Source of the DNA: Chalara sp. BL73
Lineage: Eukaryota; Ascomycota; Leotiomycetes; Helotiales
Length of the DNA: 64,000 nt
Reading direction: 5' to 3'
Assembly: GCA_918026815.1 (NCBI GenBank)
Contig: CAKJVC010000091.1
Coordinates: forward strand, 1-64,000
Shown here: positions 62,721-64,000 of the stretch, piece by piece
Layout: the number at the start of each line of letters is the position of its first letter
Numbering within the stretch: position 1 is the stretch's first letter
Made by a program: the position numbers and the translations under genes
The notes under the pieces: generated by a model
The model's database searches: none
The model's input: the letters and a program-made list of their open reading frames with translations, nothing else
What the model was told of the DNA's origin: nothing

Positions 62721-64000
62721 TTATTTAGCTATTCGAAAACTAAAACAGAAACATTCCGGTAATTATTTAAATGAAGTTTTTTTTAAAGTTTTAAAAAAAT
62801 ATAATATTAAATATAATATTACAAAGTTAGTTTTTTAGTAAAATCTTTTAGAATTTACATTATTAACTGTATTTACAGTATAACTCGAAATAACGCTTTT
62901 TCGAACAATACTTTATTACTAGCGTTTAAAAAGCATTATAATTTATAAGCAATAAAATTTCAAAACGATATTTACTGCATTGTACACGTTTTAAATTTAG
63001 TTGCGCAAAATATTTTAAAAACTATTATTGAAAACGACTATAACAATATACAAAACGTATATAATACTAAAAATAATATAAACATTAAAAAAAATATTTT
63101 TAGCAAGTTTTATTTTATTTTATATTAAAAATAAATAACTAATAAAAAATAAAACTATTTGTTTAAAAAAAAGTTCGAAAAATAATAATCGGTTTAAAAT
63201 ATAGTCAAAAAATCGACGCTTATTTAAAAATTAAATTAAAACTTAAAAAATTGAAAATTACAATTTTCTGTAATTAAGTAAATATTTTTTTTAAAACAAA
63301 TTGTTTTTTTGGAATTTATTAACTAATTAATATAAATCAATTAACTCGCTAGTCGTTAACTGCTAATATGCTTAAAAATTTCATATATTTATATAAGCTT
63401 ATTAAATCAGTTGTATCGATTTTTAAATTAAACACTTTTAAAAATAAAGCTATTTTATTATTAAATTCCGAAATGAATTATTTAAAAAAAAGTGTTTACA
63501 AATATTAAATATATTTGTTAAAACTACTACTAAATTACAAGTTGAACATTATTTTACAATTTATTATATTATTCTGGAATTATATATTATATATAATAAG
63601 CTTGAAATATTAAGAATTAAATTTAATAATGTAAGTATTTGTTTTAAATTTAAAAAATTTAAAAAACCGTAAAAAAAAAAAACCTAATTATACAAATAGA
63701 ATTCAGTTTTGAAAAATACTATAAATCGCGGAATAGCAAAATTATTAAAATATTATTCTAAAAAAAATATATTTACAACGATAATAAAGCTATTTATTTA
63801 GCTTTAATATTAAACTTTAAAATTAAAAAAGAAAGTTAAGTAATATAAATTTAATTACCGGTTAAATAAACAATATTAAAACTCGATTAAAATTAAACTT
63901 TAATACGTAAGTTAAACTTAAAATTGAATTTTTTTTAATTTAAATTAACTTTTATAAATATAAAAAAATTATTTGAAAAACAATTTTATAATTGAAAAAA

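Larger units (their letters stand above)
36834..64000 (+). mobile_element. hAT transposon, copy c (+), interrupted by F and by D1; 3' end outside
   Basis: Left terminus CAGTGTGACAAATC at 36834; the preceding eight bases ATACAACA (36826-36833) are the expected target duplication. Own sequence: 36834-37343, 42960-43812 and 62729-64000. Copia element F is inserted at 37343 with duplication TAAGC, and D1 at 43812 with duplication TTATTTAG. Once these are skipped, the coding order agrees with copies a and b read on the minus strand. The 3' inverted repeat is not in the window. This transposon is the outermost container of the right half of the window. Confidence 0.82.
37261..64000 (+). pseudogene. 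hAT transposase gene remnant, copy c (three segments)
   Basis: Exon 1 starts at ATG 37261 with MSKQQT, then ANRIIRLQNNIDFELNLNN up to the F insertion (37343), and resumes at 42960-43064. A 52-bp intron (43065-43116) is followed by exon 2 with a BED-like STSN-type stretch and YHSH-like spacing at 43117-43300. It continues to D1 (43812) and resumes at 62729. The catalytic region reads TRNNAFSNNTLL at 62883-62918, with the DDE Asp changed to Asn (62889-62891). The hAT helix motif CIVHVLNLVAQNIL is at 62976-63017. The C-terminal dimerisation region appears to begin before 64000. Many stops. Family identity is firm from the CxxH-type motif, 8-bp duplications and CAGTG termini. Confidence 0.8.

Noticed and set aside
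1..64000. tRNA, rRNA or CRISPR features
   Set aside because: No cloverleaf with A and B boxes, no rRNA text and no regularly spaced repeats with unique spacers were seen. The short repeats near hAT ends are subterminal repeats.
1..64000. Mitochondrial origin of the AT-rich DNA
   Set aside because: Chromodomain retrotransposons, hAT elements, spliceosomal-type introns and C-to-T damage in both strands fit nuclear heterochromatin; no mitochondrial gene was seen.

Overview
The window looks like a filamentous ascomycete (Pezizomycotina-type) AT-rich heterochromatic block. It is a graveyard of transposable elements destroyed by a RIP-like C-to-T / G-to-A hypermutation process. I find no intact protein-coding gene, no host gene and no RNA gene. 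The few open frames that encode recognisable protein are remnants of gag, protease, reverse transcriptase (RT), RNase H, integrase, hAT transposase and a Helitron-type helicase. Element limits could be fixed exactly in most cases because paired LTRs have equal or near-equal lengths and target-site duplications (TSDs) survive.

Layout. (1) 1-5928: 3' part of a chromodomain Ty3/Gypsy element 'G', + strand, running off the left edge, with its 3' LTR at 5744-5928. (2) 5929-7638: part of a hAT DNA transposon (minus). (3) 7639-16446: 3' part of a long LTR element 'E' (minus). (4) Items 1-3 from 3556 onward are repeated in direct tandem at 16448-29913. The second copy continues into the rest of E, giving a complete 10.5-kb element at 20631-31177 inserted in hAT copy b, whose 5' end is at 31178-31589. 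(5) 31598-34560: a Rep/PIF1 helicase remnant of Helitron type (+), split by solo LTR 'H' (32772-33070). (6) 35851-36162: a solo E LTR. (7) 36834-64000: hAT copy c (+), 5' terminal repeat at 36834 and 3' end outside the window. It is interrupted by Copia element 'F' (37344-42954) and by a small hAT-type element 'D1' (43813-62720). D1 holds a solo-like LTR and the Gypsy chromovirus 'A' (44280-62637). A in turn holds its relative 'B' (45008-50894, minus) and Gypsy 'C' (54030-60647, minus).

Two patterns stand out. First, the mutations follow the 5' neighbour of the cytosine: TpC and CpC are lost while ApC and GpC, including many CpA sites, survive and CpG is largely spared. This is not the classical CpA signature of RIP. 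Second, in all five elements with two LTRs the outer edges of the LTR pair are nearly unmutated and the inner edges are heavily mutated, so damage fades from inside to outside.

Limits: domain calls come from reading motifs by eye through stops and frameshifts. Boundaries with a TSD are exact to the base; domain limits inside elements are approximate. The species cannot be named from this sequence.
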